Below are positions 34,314 through 43,919 of a DNA stretch of 64,000 nt, in pieces. Below the pieces are notes generated by a model. It ran no database searches. It was given only the letters and a program-made list of their open reading frames with translations, and was not told the DNA's origin. The stretch is from JAFMPW01 sp041743085 (GTDB lineage: Bacteria; Bacteroidota; Bacteroidia; Flavobacteriales; Flavobacteriaceae). The stretch lies in contig JBGTNL010000022.1 of assembly GCA_041743085.1 (NCBI GenBank), positions 179,768 through 243,767 of the forward strand. Reading direction: 5' to 3'. Position 1 is the first letter of the stretch; each line of letters opens with the position of its first letter. A program made the translations under genes and the position numbers.

Positions 34314-35861
34314 TCACTTCAAAGAAACATTCACCAATTGCTTTTTGCTGCCGCGTTTGGCATAAAAAAGTACCTCGTCCGTCTGGTTGTCCATGAGCGG
34401 TTTGGATACCATGAGAGGGAGACGGGCTTCCGCATTGTCGATGATCTTTTCATAACTCATTTTTCCCTGCTCATCTAACTCTATTACAAAAACATTTCTG
34501 TTTCTGCTAAGGCCTTGTTTAAAAATAAGTCGTTCATTATTTAATAACTGGGGATTCTCCGTAGCGGTGCTGATAAAAAAATAGGTCTTCCCGCCCTTGG
34601 TGTAGGAACTATAGGAGGCGTACGCGCCGTCGCCTTGGGTAACTTCGGACTTATTTATATTTCTTGCCCACACCATGTTGCCATTGGCATCTATTTTGGC
34701 GCTTACAATGTCGTTGTGATGAAAACGCTCTACCTTAACTCTTCCCCCACTCGAATTGGCCTGAACACTATTGGTCACAAAATATTCCTCGGCGTTAAAA
34801 AGAATGGCGTTGTCATCTGTAAAGCTTACGCTTTTAAAGACCAGATCCTTCACATTTTCGGCATTTTCCTTGCCATATTTATCATACATGAACTGATCGG
34901 AAAAAGCATTGTGTTTTTTAATTTGTACGGTAAGTGTTTCGGGATCCAGTTCAAAATAGACCAGGCCGTTGTACCGGTTGTCTTTCCGATCCGCATAGAA
35001 TCCAACACAAATAAGTCGGTCTTTTCTTAAGATGGGCTTCAGCCCTTCGGAATATTTCCCAGCCTCATCAAAGTTTTGTGTTTTAGCCCCCTTCCCGGAA
35101 ATCTTAATAATTTCATACTGAAATTTACGTTCCAATGCAGTGAACCGCTTTTTCTTATAATAGGCTTTACCGACAATATATAGGTTGTTTAGATCTTTGG
35201 AAACGGCTATATTTTCAAAAGCATAGTTCTTCTCTTCCACTTCTGAGGAGAAATCGTGTTCAATGAGTTTATTAAGAGATGCACTGAACATATAAATATG
35301 ATGTTTGTTAATTTTGCTTTTCTTAAAATGGGTGCTGATCACGAAGGCCGACTTATCCTCATTGAACAAGGCAGTTGTCGTGAAGCCTGAGTTGAAATTC
35401 CTATTGTAGTAATTCTTGTCCAACGGCTGGTTCACGGGTTCTGACTGGATCGTGAGAATGGTTTGTTCTGTAAAATTGAAATCGGTGATAGGGCTTCTGT
35501 GAACCACATAATCATAGGACGCATTTATAAAGTCATAATTTAGAAAAAGTAAATATAATTGGCCGTTTTTAACATAACCTTCCACAAACTCGGGTCCCTT
35601 TAACTTATAGTTATATTCCTTTATCAGTTCCAGGTCCTTATTGTAATGTTCTATAAAATAACCCTTTGGCTTAAGGATCATTCCCGTATAGTAGGATCTT
35701 ACCAGTAAATACCCACCGGTGCCATCGTCAGAAATGGTTGCCAAATTAGAATATTTATACCGGTCATTATATTTTTCTCCAAAATAGTTGTCCACAGGCA
35801 TTTTCTGCCCATAATTGAAAAAGGTAGCCAAGGCCGTCAAAAGAATTATGCAACTTCTCAT
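34314..35861 (-). CDS. Large hypothetical exported protein
   Basis: 515 residues with a signal peptide (MRSCIILLTALATFFNYGQ) and no other membrane segment. The body is rich in aromatic residues and alternates short beta-like segments, such as YLLVRSYYTG, LYLLFLNYDF, NLYIVGKAYYKKK and MVWARNINKS, reminiscent of a beta-propeller or surface protein. No family recognised. It is 26 bases downstream of the enoyl-CoA hydratase gene on the same strand. Confidence 0.75.
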   Translation of the reverse strand: MRSCIILLTALATFFNYGQKMPVDNYFGEKYNDRYKYSNLATISDDGTGGYLLVRSYYTGMILKPKGYFIEHYNKDLELIKEYNYKLKGPEFVEGYVKNGQLYLLFLNYDFINASYDYVVHRSPITDFNFTEQTILTIQSEPVNQPLDKNYYNRNFNSGFTTTALFNEDKSAFVISTHFKKSKINKHHIYMFSASLNKLIEHDFSSEVEEKNYAFENIAVSKDLNNLYIVGKAYYKKKRFTALERKFQYEIIKISGKGAKTQNFDEAGKYSEGLKPILRKDRLICVGFYADRKDNRYNGLVYFELDPETLTVQIKKHNAFSDQFMYDKYGKENAENVKDLVFKSVSFTDDNAILFNAEEYFVTNSVQANSSGGRVKVERFHHNDIVSAKIDANGNMVWARNINKSEVTQGDGAYASYSSYTKGGKTYFFISTATENPQLLNNERLIFKQGLSRNRNVFVIELDEQGKMSYEKIIDNAEARLPLMVSKPLMDNQTDEVLFYAKRGSKKQLVNVSLK

Positions 35862-35887
35862 AGTATGATTTACCGTATTTGCCCATA

Positions 35888-36670
35888 TTATGTTCCCGGA
35901 AAGTCTGCTTTTCGCTTCTCTAAAAAGGCGGTCGTGCCCTCCTTAAAGTCGGCCGTTCCGAAACATTTGCCAAAGGCTTCTATCTCGGTTTTATAGCCAT
36001 TTGCATTATTCTTAAAACCCGCATTTATCGCTTTTATTGCATAGGCTATCGCAACGGGCGAATTATTCGTTATCTTACCCGCGATTTTTTTAGCGAACGA
36101 GAGTAATTCTTCCTGCGAAACCACATGATTCACTAAGCCATAGTCAAGCGCCCGTTCCACATCTATCATAGCTGCGGTCATAATGAGTTCCATAGCCCTA
36201 CCCTTACCTATTAATTGTGGAAGGCGTTGCGTACCTCCATATCCTGGTATTACTCCCAAAGAAACCTCGGGAAGGCCCATTCTTGCATTATGACTGGCTA
36301 TTCTGAAATGGCAGGCCATAGCAAGTTCCAAACCTCCTCCCAGGGCAAAACCATTGACTGCGGCGATTACGGGTGTGGATAAATTTTCAATATAATCGAA
36401 TAGTATTTTTTGGCCCCGGGCCGATAGTTTTTCCCCTTCCTTAACCGAAAATCCGGCAAACTCAGAAATATCCGCTCCAGCAACAAAAGCCTTCTCCCCG
36501 CTTCCGGTAAGGATAATCGCTTTTATCCGCTTATCGCGGTCCAACAGACGGAAGGCCTCGTGTAGCTCGTTAATAGTGTCCTTGTTAAGGGCATTTAACT
36601 TATTTGGTCTGTCAATGGTAATTATGGCCAGGTCTTTTTCTTCGGCTATTAAAATGTTCTTATAAGTCAT
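35888..36670 (-). CDS. Enoyl-CoA hydratase/isomerase family protein
   Basis: 260 residues, a full-length crotonase. Oxyanion-hole region AFVAGADISEF (61-71), catalytic Glu115 (GGGLELAMAC) and Glu135 (GLPEVSLGVIPGYGG) are all present, so it should hydrate trans-2-enoyl-CoA in fatty-acid or related oxidation. It sits in a minus-strand run with a histidine kinase (17 bases upstream), HemJ and the exported protein. Confidence 0.95.
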   Translation of the reverse strand: MTYKNILIAEEKDLAIITIDRPNKLNALNKDTINELHEAFRLLDRDKRIKAIILTGSGEKAFVAGADISEFAGFSVKEGEKLSARGQKILFDYIENLSTPVIAAVNGFALGGGLELAMACHFRIASHNARMGLPEVSLGVIPGYGGTQRLPQLIGKGRAMELIMTAAMIDVERALDYGLVNHVVSQEELLSFAKKIAGKITNNSPVAIAYAIKAINAGFKNNANGYKTEIEAFGKCFGTADFKEGTTAFLEKRKADFPGT

Positions 36671-36687
36671 TTAAAAGTCTTATTTCG

Positions 36688-38166
36688 TTATTCCTTTGGC
36701 AACCGCACCGTGAAAACAGTTCCCTTAGAGGGTTGCGACGTAAATGTTATACTTCCTTTATAGGTTTCTACAATGGTTTTGACCATCCCCAAACCTAGAC
36801 CCATTCCGCTTGACTTGGTTGTAAATTTTGGTTCAAACACCTTATCCTTAAATTCATCCGCTATCCCCACACCGTTATCCGCAACAGCAATCTTCACAAA
36901 ACTTCCTTCGGAAGCTACCGATACCAAAATACGTGGAGACGCGACCTCTGGCACCGCTTGTATGGCATTTTTAACCAGATTGGTAACTACACGGATCAGT
37001 TGGGTGCGGTCTAGTTTGGCAATAATCTCCTTTTCGTCTGTTATAAAATGAATGTAATTTTCATTAAAGATATCCAATGCGAGCTTAACGATCTTAACCA
37101 CATTCAGGGTTTCGTTTTGCTGGGCGGGCATTTCAGCGAAATTAGAGAAGGCGGAAGCGATGCTACTCATGGTATCAATCTGTTGGATCAGTGTTTTAGT
37201 GTATTCCTTCACTTTGGTTTTAATTTCCGGATCTTTAGGATCAAATTTCCTCTCAAAACTTTGTACACTTAGACGCATTGGAGTAAGCGGATTTTTAATT
37301 TCGTGGGCCACCTGTTTTGCCATTTCCCGCCATGCCTGTTCCCTTTCGCTACGGGCTAATTTTGCAGCGCTTTGCCCCAACTCATCGATCATCCCATTGT
37401 AGGCATCCACCAATTTTCCAATCTCCTCACTGGGGTCTTCGATAAAAATTTTCTCATTTCGCCTTGTAAGGTCGGTCTCTGCTAATTTATCCGATATCGT
37501 TTGCAGGGATCGGGTAATATATTTGGAAATAAAGAATGCCAGGGCGATAGCGGTAAGCAACATCAGGAAGTAAACCCCGCTCAGGCGGATCATAAACTCC
37601 TTAAGTTCCATATTGTTGAAGGAATTATCCTCGAAGTAGGGGAAATTTAATATACCTATCGGTTTATATTTAGCGTCGGTGATGTATGTGAAGGAAGCCT
37701 GGTAGTTATCCCCCGCTGCCGAATTCTCCTCAACATAACGTTTTGAAACGCTTGAAGAAAGGCTATCCAGCACCTCTGGTTTGAGGCATAATAAAATAGA
37801 ATCATTATTGAAGGAGGGCCGTGAACTTTTTATCAATTGCCCTTCGAGGTCATAAAGATAAAAAGTGACATTCTGAACATCGGCAATCTGGTAAATGGCA
37901 TCTTTAAAAATAAGCCCTAGGTATTCCGTAGTGGTAGGATAGGTAGTTCCCTTTAGCGTATAATCTACGCTCTGCTTTATCTGTTCCTCCTTTCGCTCTA
38001 ACTTTTCCTGATGATAGTCCTTATTTTGTTCTTTGTATTGATAGATCGTAACTCCTGCGATAAGTACCGAGGCAATTACCACCAGCAAGATCATGGATAT
38101 AAATATACGGGACCTGAGTGATAATTTCTTGAACAAGGAAACAGAATTTAGGTTTAAAGATAGCAA
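36688..38166 (-). CDS. Two-span sensor histidine kinase (NtrY-like)
   Basis: 492 residues: membrane spans about 20-42 and 195-215 with a periplasmic sensor loop between, a HAMP-like segment (about 216-265), phospho-acceptor His288 (AKQVAHEIKNPLTPM) and an ATPase domain with N box (LVKNAIQAVPE), G1 (VADNGVGI) and G2 (SSGMGLGLGM) motifs. No response regulator lies adjacent. Overlap in function with NtrY is suggested by the NPLTPMRLS motif; the signal is unknown. Confidence 0.95.
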   Translation of the reverse strand: MLSLNLNSVSLFKKLSLRSRIFISMILLVVIASVLIAGVTIYQYKEQNKDYHQEKLERKEEQIKQSVDYTLKGTTYPTTTEYLGLIFKDAIYQIADVQNVTFYLYDLEGQLIKSSRPSFNNDSILLCLKPEVLDSLSSSVSKRYVEENSAAGDNYQASFTYITDAKYKPIGILNFPYFEDNSFNNMELKEFMIRLSGVYFLMLLTAIALAFFISKYITRSLQTISDKLAETDLTRRNEKIFIEDPSEEIGKLVDAYNGMIDELGQSAAKLARSEREQAWREMAKQVAHEIKNPLTPMRLSVQSFERKFDPKDPEIKTKVKEYTKTLIQQIDTMSSIASAFSNFAEMPAQQNETLNVVKIVKLALDIFNENYIHFITDEKEIIAKLDRTQLIRVVTNLVKNAIQAVPEVASPRILVSVASEGSFVKIAVADNGVGIADEFKDKVFEPKFTTKSSGMGLGLGMVKTIVETYKGSITFTSQPSKGTVFTVRLPKE

Positions 38167-38237
38167 TAATCAGTCCAAAATAGTAAACGGCGGGCGCTGG
38201 GCACAGAGCAGTTAAGACCTCGATAACCTTTTAACAA

Positions 38238-38789
38238 TTATTGTTCAATTTTGTTTTCCCGTATCCTTTTGTACAAGCGTATCCCCAGCATTAAAAGGAT
38301 AGTCAGGACCGCAATACCGGCGAGGCCATACATCCAATTAAAGGCATCTTTCAGGATTGCCAAAAAAACCACGGCAAACAGAATAAGCGTTGCTCCCTCG
38401 TTCCATACCCGCATAAATTTGGAGCTGTAAGGTACCTCATCGCGCTGCAATTGAAGAAACATATGATGCGTTTTCAGATGGTAGAGGATCAACAGGAAGA
38501 CAAACCCTAGTTTTACATGCATCCAGGGCTGTTGCAGCCAGGCCGGCATTAATATTAACAGCCAAATGGCGAACGAAATTGCCAATATTGCGGACGGCCA
38601 GCTAATAATGTACCATAGTCTTTTGGCCATAAGTTGCAATTGAGGAATTAAGATCTCGTTCTCCGGCCAGGGTTTTTCAGCGGCTTCTATATGATAAATA
38701 AATAATCTTGGGATATAGAAGAGCCCTGCAAACCAGGTGATCACAAAAATGAGATGCAAGGCTTTTATGTAATTATAATAATCAGACAT
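38238..38789 (-). CDS. hemJ: HemJ-family protoporphyrinogen IX oxidase
   Basis: 183 residues with four to five membrane helices, starting MSDYYNYIKALHLIFVITWF; an in-frame ATG 27 bases upstream is also possible. The essential His12 in KALHLIFVITWFAGLFY and Arg28 are present, with HVKLGF for the conserved lysine. HemJ oxidises protoporphyrinogen IX to protoporphyrin IX in heme synthesis and is common in Bacteroidota. Sometimes annotated as a CopD-like protein. Confidence 0.88.
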   Translation of the reverse strand: MSDYYNYIKALHLIFVITWFAGLFYIPRLFIYHIEAAEKPWPENEILIPQLQLMAKRLWYIISWPSAILAISFAIWLLILMPAWLQQPWMHVKLGFVFLLILYHLKTHHMFLQLQRDEVPYSSKFMRVWNEGATLILFAVVFLAILKDAFNWMYGLAGIAVLTILLMLGIRLYKRIRENKIEQ

Positions 38790-38857
38790 TTGTTGGCTTA
38801 ACAGGGCATGGATCATGCATAAAATTCTTGAAAAGAACCGTCACATTCACTGGTGTA

Positions 38858-40624
38858 TTAATTTATTTTTTCGACTGCTACCCAGAAAGGAAATATTCTT
38901 TTACCATTTACCGAATAAAAGGGAATAAGGTCACATTCCATATGAGGTAACGACACATTTTTCATCTCGATAATATCCGAAGCATTTCCAGTGTTCTTCA
39001 TTTGATTTATTATAGTACCAGTCTCAACTAACATACGTCCCCCCGATTCTACGGGGGCTATAAATTTGAATTTTATCGTATAATTTCCCTTGGCTATACT
39101 TACCCTCCATTTTCCATAAACCTCTTCCTGATCCCAAATACCCCTGTCGCCCCCTGCATCATTTCTATTTAAAATAATCGGATTTTCTTTTTCGCTGCCA
39201 ATAAGTATCCTTGGCGGATCCTTTAAATTATCAGAATGTACTAACTCATTATACCACGTATCAATTTCGGACTTCATGGATTCGGCCAGAGAGGTATTTT
39301 TCATAACGATATTGTTTTGCTCATAGGGATCAATATCAATATCAAATAATTCAAACTCGGCAATGGGCCCATTATAATCCGTATGGCCTACCAGTTTATG
39401 CCTTCCTTTTTGCAATGCCATTCCAAAGTATTTCTCCGGGTACTTCCTGCTCCAATTAAAAAACAACGGCCTGTCTTCCCATTCCACCTTATTTCCCTTT
39501 AGGAGGGGTGAAATGTCCTTACCGTCCATTATGCGGTCCCCGGGGAGGGGCACCTCACAAATCTTAGCTAAGGTAGGCATAACATCAATATGTGCGGCAG
39601 CGGTTTCTATGTCCGTGTTGCCCTTATATTTTGCCGGATATTTGAGATAAAAGGGGACACGGACACCTCCCCTGTAGACCATGGTTTTCCTGCCGCGCAT
39701 CCCTGCATTGTACCGTATTTGCTGGGGTCCGTTATCCGTCATGAAGATCACCACAGTGTTTTCCGTAAGTTCCAATTCCTCGAGCCTTTGAAGCACTTTT
39801 CCAATATTGTCGTCAATGTTGCTAACCATGGCATATACCTTACGGGCATCTTCCTTGTTCTTGTCACTCATGGCTACAAATGGTCTTTCATCATTCTCAA
39901 ATCCCGAGGAAGGGTCCACCTTTTTGTACATTTCGTAATACTTTTCGGGAACCTGCAAGGGAGGATGTGGTGCGTTAAAAGAAAGGTAACAGAAAAATGG
40001 ATTTTTGCTGTTTTCTTCAATAAACCGTATGGCGTTCGCAGTGAAAATATCGCTGCAATACCCGTAATATGCTTGTTGTTTACCATTGTGCCATAAGACC
40101 GGGTCAAAATAACTTCGATCTTCCTGAAACCAGGTGGTAAAATCCCCCACCTGCCCCATACCGCCCGCAAGATGAATAACCGATTCATCAAACCCCTGAT
40201 CCATGGGCCTTGAAGGATAGTTATCTCCCAGGTGCCACTTGCCAAAAATACCGGTTTTATAATCTGCCTCCTTTAGCATTTCCGCCAGGGTTATCTCGGT
40301 GGTGGCCATAATTGCTCCACCGTTATACGTGTCGCGGATCCCTGTCCTCAGTGAATATCTTCCTGTCATTAAACTTGCCCTTGTTGGCGCGCATACCGGG
40401 GAAACGTAAAAATTATTGAAACGTATACCCTGCTTGGCAAAATTGTTCAGCACGGGAGTTTTTATATGGGGATTCCCGTTGACACCTAAATCCCCATAGC
40501 CCTGATCGTCCGTAATGATAATGATCACATTGGGGCGGGTTTGCTTTGCGATCAGGAAAAAGGGTAGGAAAAGAAACAGCAGCAAAACCGATCTTATAAC
40601 TCGGGAATTCCGCCGCGGCTTCAT
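38858..40624 (-). CDS. Type I sulfatase (formylglycine-dependent)
   Basis: 588 residues with a signal peptide (about 1-27). The sulfatase site Cys78-Ala-Pro80-Thr-Arg82 (VSPVCAPTRASLMTGR) would be converted to formylglycine. Metal ligands Asp39/Asp40 (IITDDQGYGD) and the later TDNGPQQ motif are also present. A ~110-residue C-terminal extension follows the catalytic domain and looks like a beta-sandwich module. It hydrolyses sulfate esters, probably of algal polysaccharides or glycans, in the periplasm. No maturase gene is seen in the window. Confidence 0.95.
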   Translation of the reverse strand: MKPRRNSRVIRSVLLLFLFLPFFLIAKQTRPNVIIIITDDQGYGDLGVNGNPHIKTPVLNNFAKQGIRFNNFYVSPVCAPTRASLMTGRYSLRTGIRDTYNGGAIMATTEITLAEMLKEADYKTGIFGKWHLGDNYPSRPMDQGFDESVIHLAGGMGQVGDFTTWFQEDRSYFDPVLWHNGKQQAYYGYCSDIFTANAIRFIEENSKNPFFCYLSFNAPHPPLQVPEKYYEMYKKVDPSSGFENDERPFVAMSDKNKEDARKVYAMVSNIDDNIGKVLQRLEELELTENTVVIFMTDNGPQQIRYNAGMRGRKTMVYRGGVRVPFYLKYPAKYKGNTDIETAAAHIDVMPTLAKICEVPLPGDRIMDGKDISPLLKGNKVEWEDRPLFFNWSRKYPEKYFGMALQKGRHKLVGHTDYNGPIAEFELFDIDIDPYEQNNIVMKNTSLAESMKSEIDTWYNELVHSDNLKDPPRILIGSEKENPIILNRNDAGGDRGIWDQEEVYGKWRVSIAKGNYTIKFKFIAPVESGGRMLVETGTIINQMKNTGNASDIIEMKNVSLPHMECDLIPFYSVNGKRIFPFWVAVEKIN

Positions 40625-40682
40625 ATAATATCCTTTTGCATTTTTTATAGTCTTAACACCTGCCTCCAGGCCTAAACCAAGA

Positions 40683-43600
40683 TTATTTTTTTAACCTAAT
40701 AGCTCCAATACCGCTCTCCCAAAGCGCTTTGTTAAAATTGGGGATATCCGTCTTCAAAAGAGTTTCTGCCTGTGTGCGCAATGATTGCCATAGGGTGTCT
40801 AACTCCTCTTTTCGCGATTTGGAAGACGCCGTAACTATTGGAATTGTGTTATTTGCATGATTGAGAAGGAAAAGGTATTCTGCGGTAAACTTATTCGGAA
40901 AATTTTCCACATCGTCATAGGCCTGGGATTTACGCTGCACCATTTCCTCATCCCAGGTCGTTAGCGCCGCGGCTAATCGCTCTCCCTTTGTCTTTACCGG
41001 CCCCTCTTCCTGCCCTTTGAGAATTTCCTTTAGTTGTTGCTGGGCGTCGTAAAGCGTATTTACTTTAGTATGCATTTCTGAAAGCTTCTGCTCCATACCG
41101 GTCATGAAGGCATCATATTCCCCGTATTGTGCCTCTGTTGTTGTAAAACCTGGCATGCGCACTATCTTTCCCGTTGTATCTACTGAATCATTGCCAGAAT
41201 TCAACTTTATAGTATACGTTCCCGGGGGTACTACATGCCCTTCAAAATCGGCTTCTATATAAACATCGGGAATACCCGGCAAGATCTCGGTTTTCATGTC
41301 CCATACAAATCGGTTAAGCCCTGCCTGTTTTGATAGCACCGGCTTGGGAGGAGGCCCCCCGCCATTGTGTTTTTTATAGTTTTGATCCTTTTCGGAACCA
41401 AATGTCCTGATCAAATCTCCATTGCTATTAAGAATTTCCAGGGTAACTATTGTGGAATCTAAATTTTTGGGCAATTCATAATAAAGGACCATACCATTGG
41501 CGGGATTGACGCCGTCAAAGGGATCAGTTCCCTTAAATTTCTTTGCATCCTTGTTTAAAGGGCTTTCCCAGGAGCCATTATACGCAGCTTCGGGTTGGTA
41601 TACCCTTAATTCTTTTTTATTGTTTTGATACTGTGCCAAAATCGCCAGATCATCCAATATCCAGAATGAACGGCCGGAGGTCGCCACAATTAAATCCCGC
41701 TGATGCACCATCAGATCGGTAACAGGAGTGATTGGCAAATTCAATTGAAACGGTTCCCATTGCTTGCCGCCATTCCAGGAAATATACACTCCCAATTCTG
41801 TTCCTGCATACAAAAGATCCTTGCGTAAGGCATCTTCCCGAACTACCCGGGTAAAGGCTCCATAGGGAATTCCCGCACTGATGTTGGTCCAGCCAGCCCC
41901 ATAGTCCGTGGTCTTGTAAATTGCCGGACTGTAGTCGTTGAATTTATAACGTGTGGTGGCAATATATGCGGTTGCAGGATCGTGCGGAGAGACCTCCACA
42001 GCATTTACCAGACATTCCTGCAGCCCTTTGGGAGTTACATTTTTCCAGTTCTGACCCCCATCCCTTGTGATATGTACCAGGCCGTCATCGCTCCCTGTCC
42101 AGAATACCCCCTTTTCGTGCGGAGATTCCAGCAAATAGGCAATAGTTCCGTAGTTTTCAGCCCCAACAGCTTCATTAGTGTAAGGTCCACCACCTTTACC
42201 CTGTTTATCATCAATGTTCCTGGTAAGATCGGGCGAAATTTCTTCCCATGTTAGGCCGTTATCCCGGGTTCGAAGTACAAGTTGTGCGGCGTGATAGAAC
42301 GTACCGGGTTCGTGTTTGGACCAGATGATCGGGGCATTCCAGTTGTACAGATATTTCATATCTCTGGCTTCCCTGCCTAAATATTGAATGGGAGCTGCCA
42401 TGACCTGTGTTCCCGACTTGGTTTGCATATTGAGCAGTTCGATGGTCCCCAAATAGCTGCCGCCCATAACGTATTTGGGATCATTGGGATCGAAGGCTAA
42501 AAATGCACTTTCCCCTCCCGCAGCGTACGCCCAGTCCTGTTCCGAAATAGCGCTCCTCCCAACCGAAAGGCTTGCAATTTTGACAGAAGTGTTGTCTTGC
42601 TGTCCGCCATAGATATTGTAGGGAAACAGGTTATCGGCATTAATCCTGTAAATCTGCGCGGTAGGCATGTTATCCTGGGTTGACCATGTCTTTCCATAAT
42701 CAAAACTGATGGCCGCGCCCCCGTCATCTGCCAGCACCATGTTTTTTGAATTATCCGGATTAATCCATAGATCGTGGTAGTCCCCATGCGCGTCGGGGAG
42801 TACTTCCCATGTTTTTCCCCCATCTGCCGATCGCAGGGCCGGGGCACTCATTACATAGACAGTATCTTCATCATTGGGATCCGGAAATACTTCAATATAA
42901 TACCAGGCGCGTTGCACCAGTCGGTTGTCCCCACTGGCCATGTTCCATGTTTTCCCGGCATCTTCGGAAACAAAGAGGCCGCCTTTATCCGCATCGGAAT
43001 CACTTTCGATCAAGGCAAATACTTTATCAGGATTTGCGCGGCTTACGGCAATGGCCATTTTTCCCTTTTCCTCGGGCAATCCCTCTTTTAGTTCCGACCA
43101 GCTTTCGCCGGCGTCAACAGATTTGTAGAGTCCGCTTCCCGCCCCTCCGCTTATGACCATATGCGGTTTGCGTTGGTGATGCCACATAGCGGCATATAGT
43201 ACCTGTGGATTATGAACATCCATGGACAATTCGGAACAGCCTGTAAGGTCATTTACAAAAAGGACCTTTGCCCAGCTTTCCCCTCCATCCCTAGATTTAT
43301 ATATCCCCCGTTCTTCCGTTGGCCCGTAAAGTGCACCCTGGGCAGCGACAAATACAATATCCGGGTTGGCCGGATGAACAACTATTCTTGAAATATGCCG
43401 GGTCTTCTCCAGGCCCATTTTTCTCCAGGTTTTTCCGGCATTGGTCGATTTATAAACCCCGTCTCCATAGGAGGTCATTACCCCTCTGGGCGCATGCTCC
43501 CCCATACCGCAATACACAATATTGGTATTTGAAGCTGATATTGCTATGGCCCCAACGGAACCGGTTTCAAAAAACCCATCAGAAATGTTCTCCCAGCGCT

Positions 43601-43814
43601 GTCCCGCATCTGCAGTTTTCCAAACGCCGCCCCCCGTGGTTCCCATATAATATGTCAGAGGATCTCCAATGACCCCGGTAGCCGTTACAGAGCGGCCCCC
43701 TCTAAATGGGCCGATATTTCGGTACTTTATCGGCTCAAAATAGGTTTCGGCGGATTGGGCGAGGCCTGGTCCGCATGCCAGGAGTATTATAAATATCGGC
43801 AAAATTCGTTTCAT
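40683..43814 (-). CDS. BNR/Asp-box VPS10-like exoprotein (paralog 1)
   Basis: 1043 residues starting MKRILPIFIILLACGPGLAQ, a signal peptide; a longer frame begins 19 codons upstream but lacks a signal at its start. Many Asp-box motifs (STNAGKTW, SRDGGESW, SVDAGESW, SEDAGKTW, SADGGKTW, TRDGGQNW) define one or two beta-propellers over residues 30-750. A FlgD-like segment and a helical tail (about 900-1040) follow. Often annotated as a glycosyl hydrolase, but no catalytic residues are evident; protein or ligand binding is equally possible. Paralog of the next gene. Confidence 0.9.
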   Translation of the reverse strand: MKRILPIFIILLACGPGLAQSAETYFEPIKYRNIGPFRGGRSVTATGVIGDPLTYYMGTTGGGVWKTADAGQRWENISDGFFETGSVGAIAISASNTNIVYCGMGEHAPRGVMTSYGDGVYKSTNAGKTWRKMGLEKTRHISRIVVHPANPDIVFVAAQGALYGPTEERGIYKSRDGGESWAKVLFVNDLTGCSELSMDVHNPQVLYAAMWHHQRKPHMVISGGAGSGLYKSVDAGESWSELKEGLPEEKGKMAIAVSRANPDKVFALIESDSDADKGGLFVSEDAGKTWNMASGDNRLVQRAWYYIEVFPDPNDEDTVYVMSAPALRSADGGKTWEVLPDAHGDYHDLWINPDNSKNMVLADDGGAAISFDYGKTWSTQDNMPTAQIYRINADNLFPYNIYGGQQDNTSVKIASLSVGRSAISEQDWAYAAGGESAFLAFDPNDPKYVMGGSYLGTIELLNMQTKSGTQVMAAPIQYLGREARDMKYLYNWNAPIIWSKHEPGTFYHAAQLVLRTRDNGLTWEEISPDLTRNIDDKQGKGGGPYTNEAVGAENYGTIAYLLESPHEKGVFWTGSDDGLVHITRDGGQNWKNVTPKGLQECLVNAVEVSPHDPATAYIATTRYKFNDYSPAIYKTTDYGAGWTNISAGIPYGAFTRVVREDALRKDLLYAGTELGVYISWNGGKQWEPFQLNLPITPVTDLMVHQRDLIVATSGRSFWILDDLAILAQYQNNKKELRVYQPEAAYNGSWESPLNKDAKKFKGTDPFDGVNPANGMVLYYELPKNLDSTIVTLEILNSNGDLIRTFGSEKDQNYKKHNGGGPPPKPVLSKQAGLNRFVWDMKTEILPGIPDVYIEADFEGHVVPPGTYTIKLNSGNDSVDTTGKIVRMPGFTTTEAQYGEYDAFMTGMEQKLSEMHTKVNTLYDAQQQLKEILKGQEEGPVKTKGERLAAALTTWDEEMVQRKSQAYDDVENFPNKFTAEYLFLLNHANNTIPIVTASSKSRKEELDTLWQSLRTQAETLLKTDIPNFNKALWESGIGAIRLKK

Positions 43815-43919
43815 TCTTTTCGTGTTTGTACTATTGGAAAAAATGTTGATAGCGGCTGTCAGGGCGAGCATCTCCTCAAGAGGGAATATACCAATGAAAC
43901 TTTGGATGGCTCCTACTCC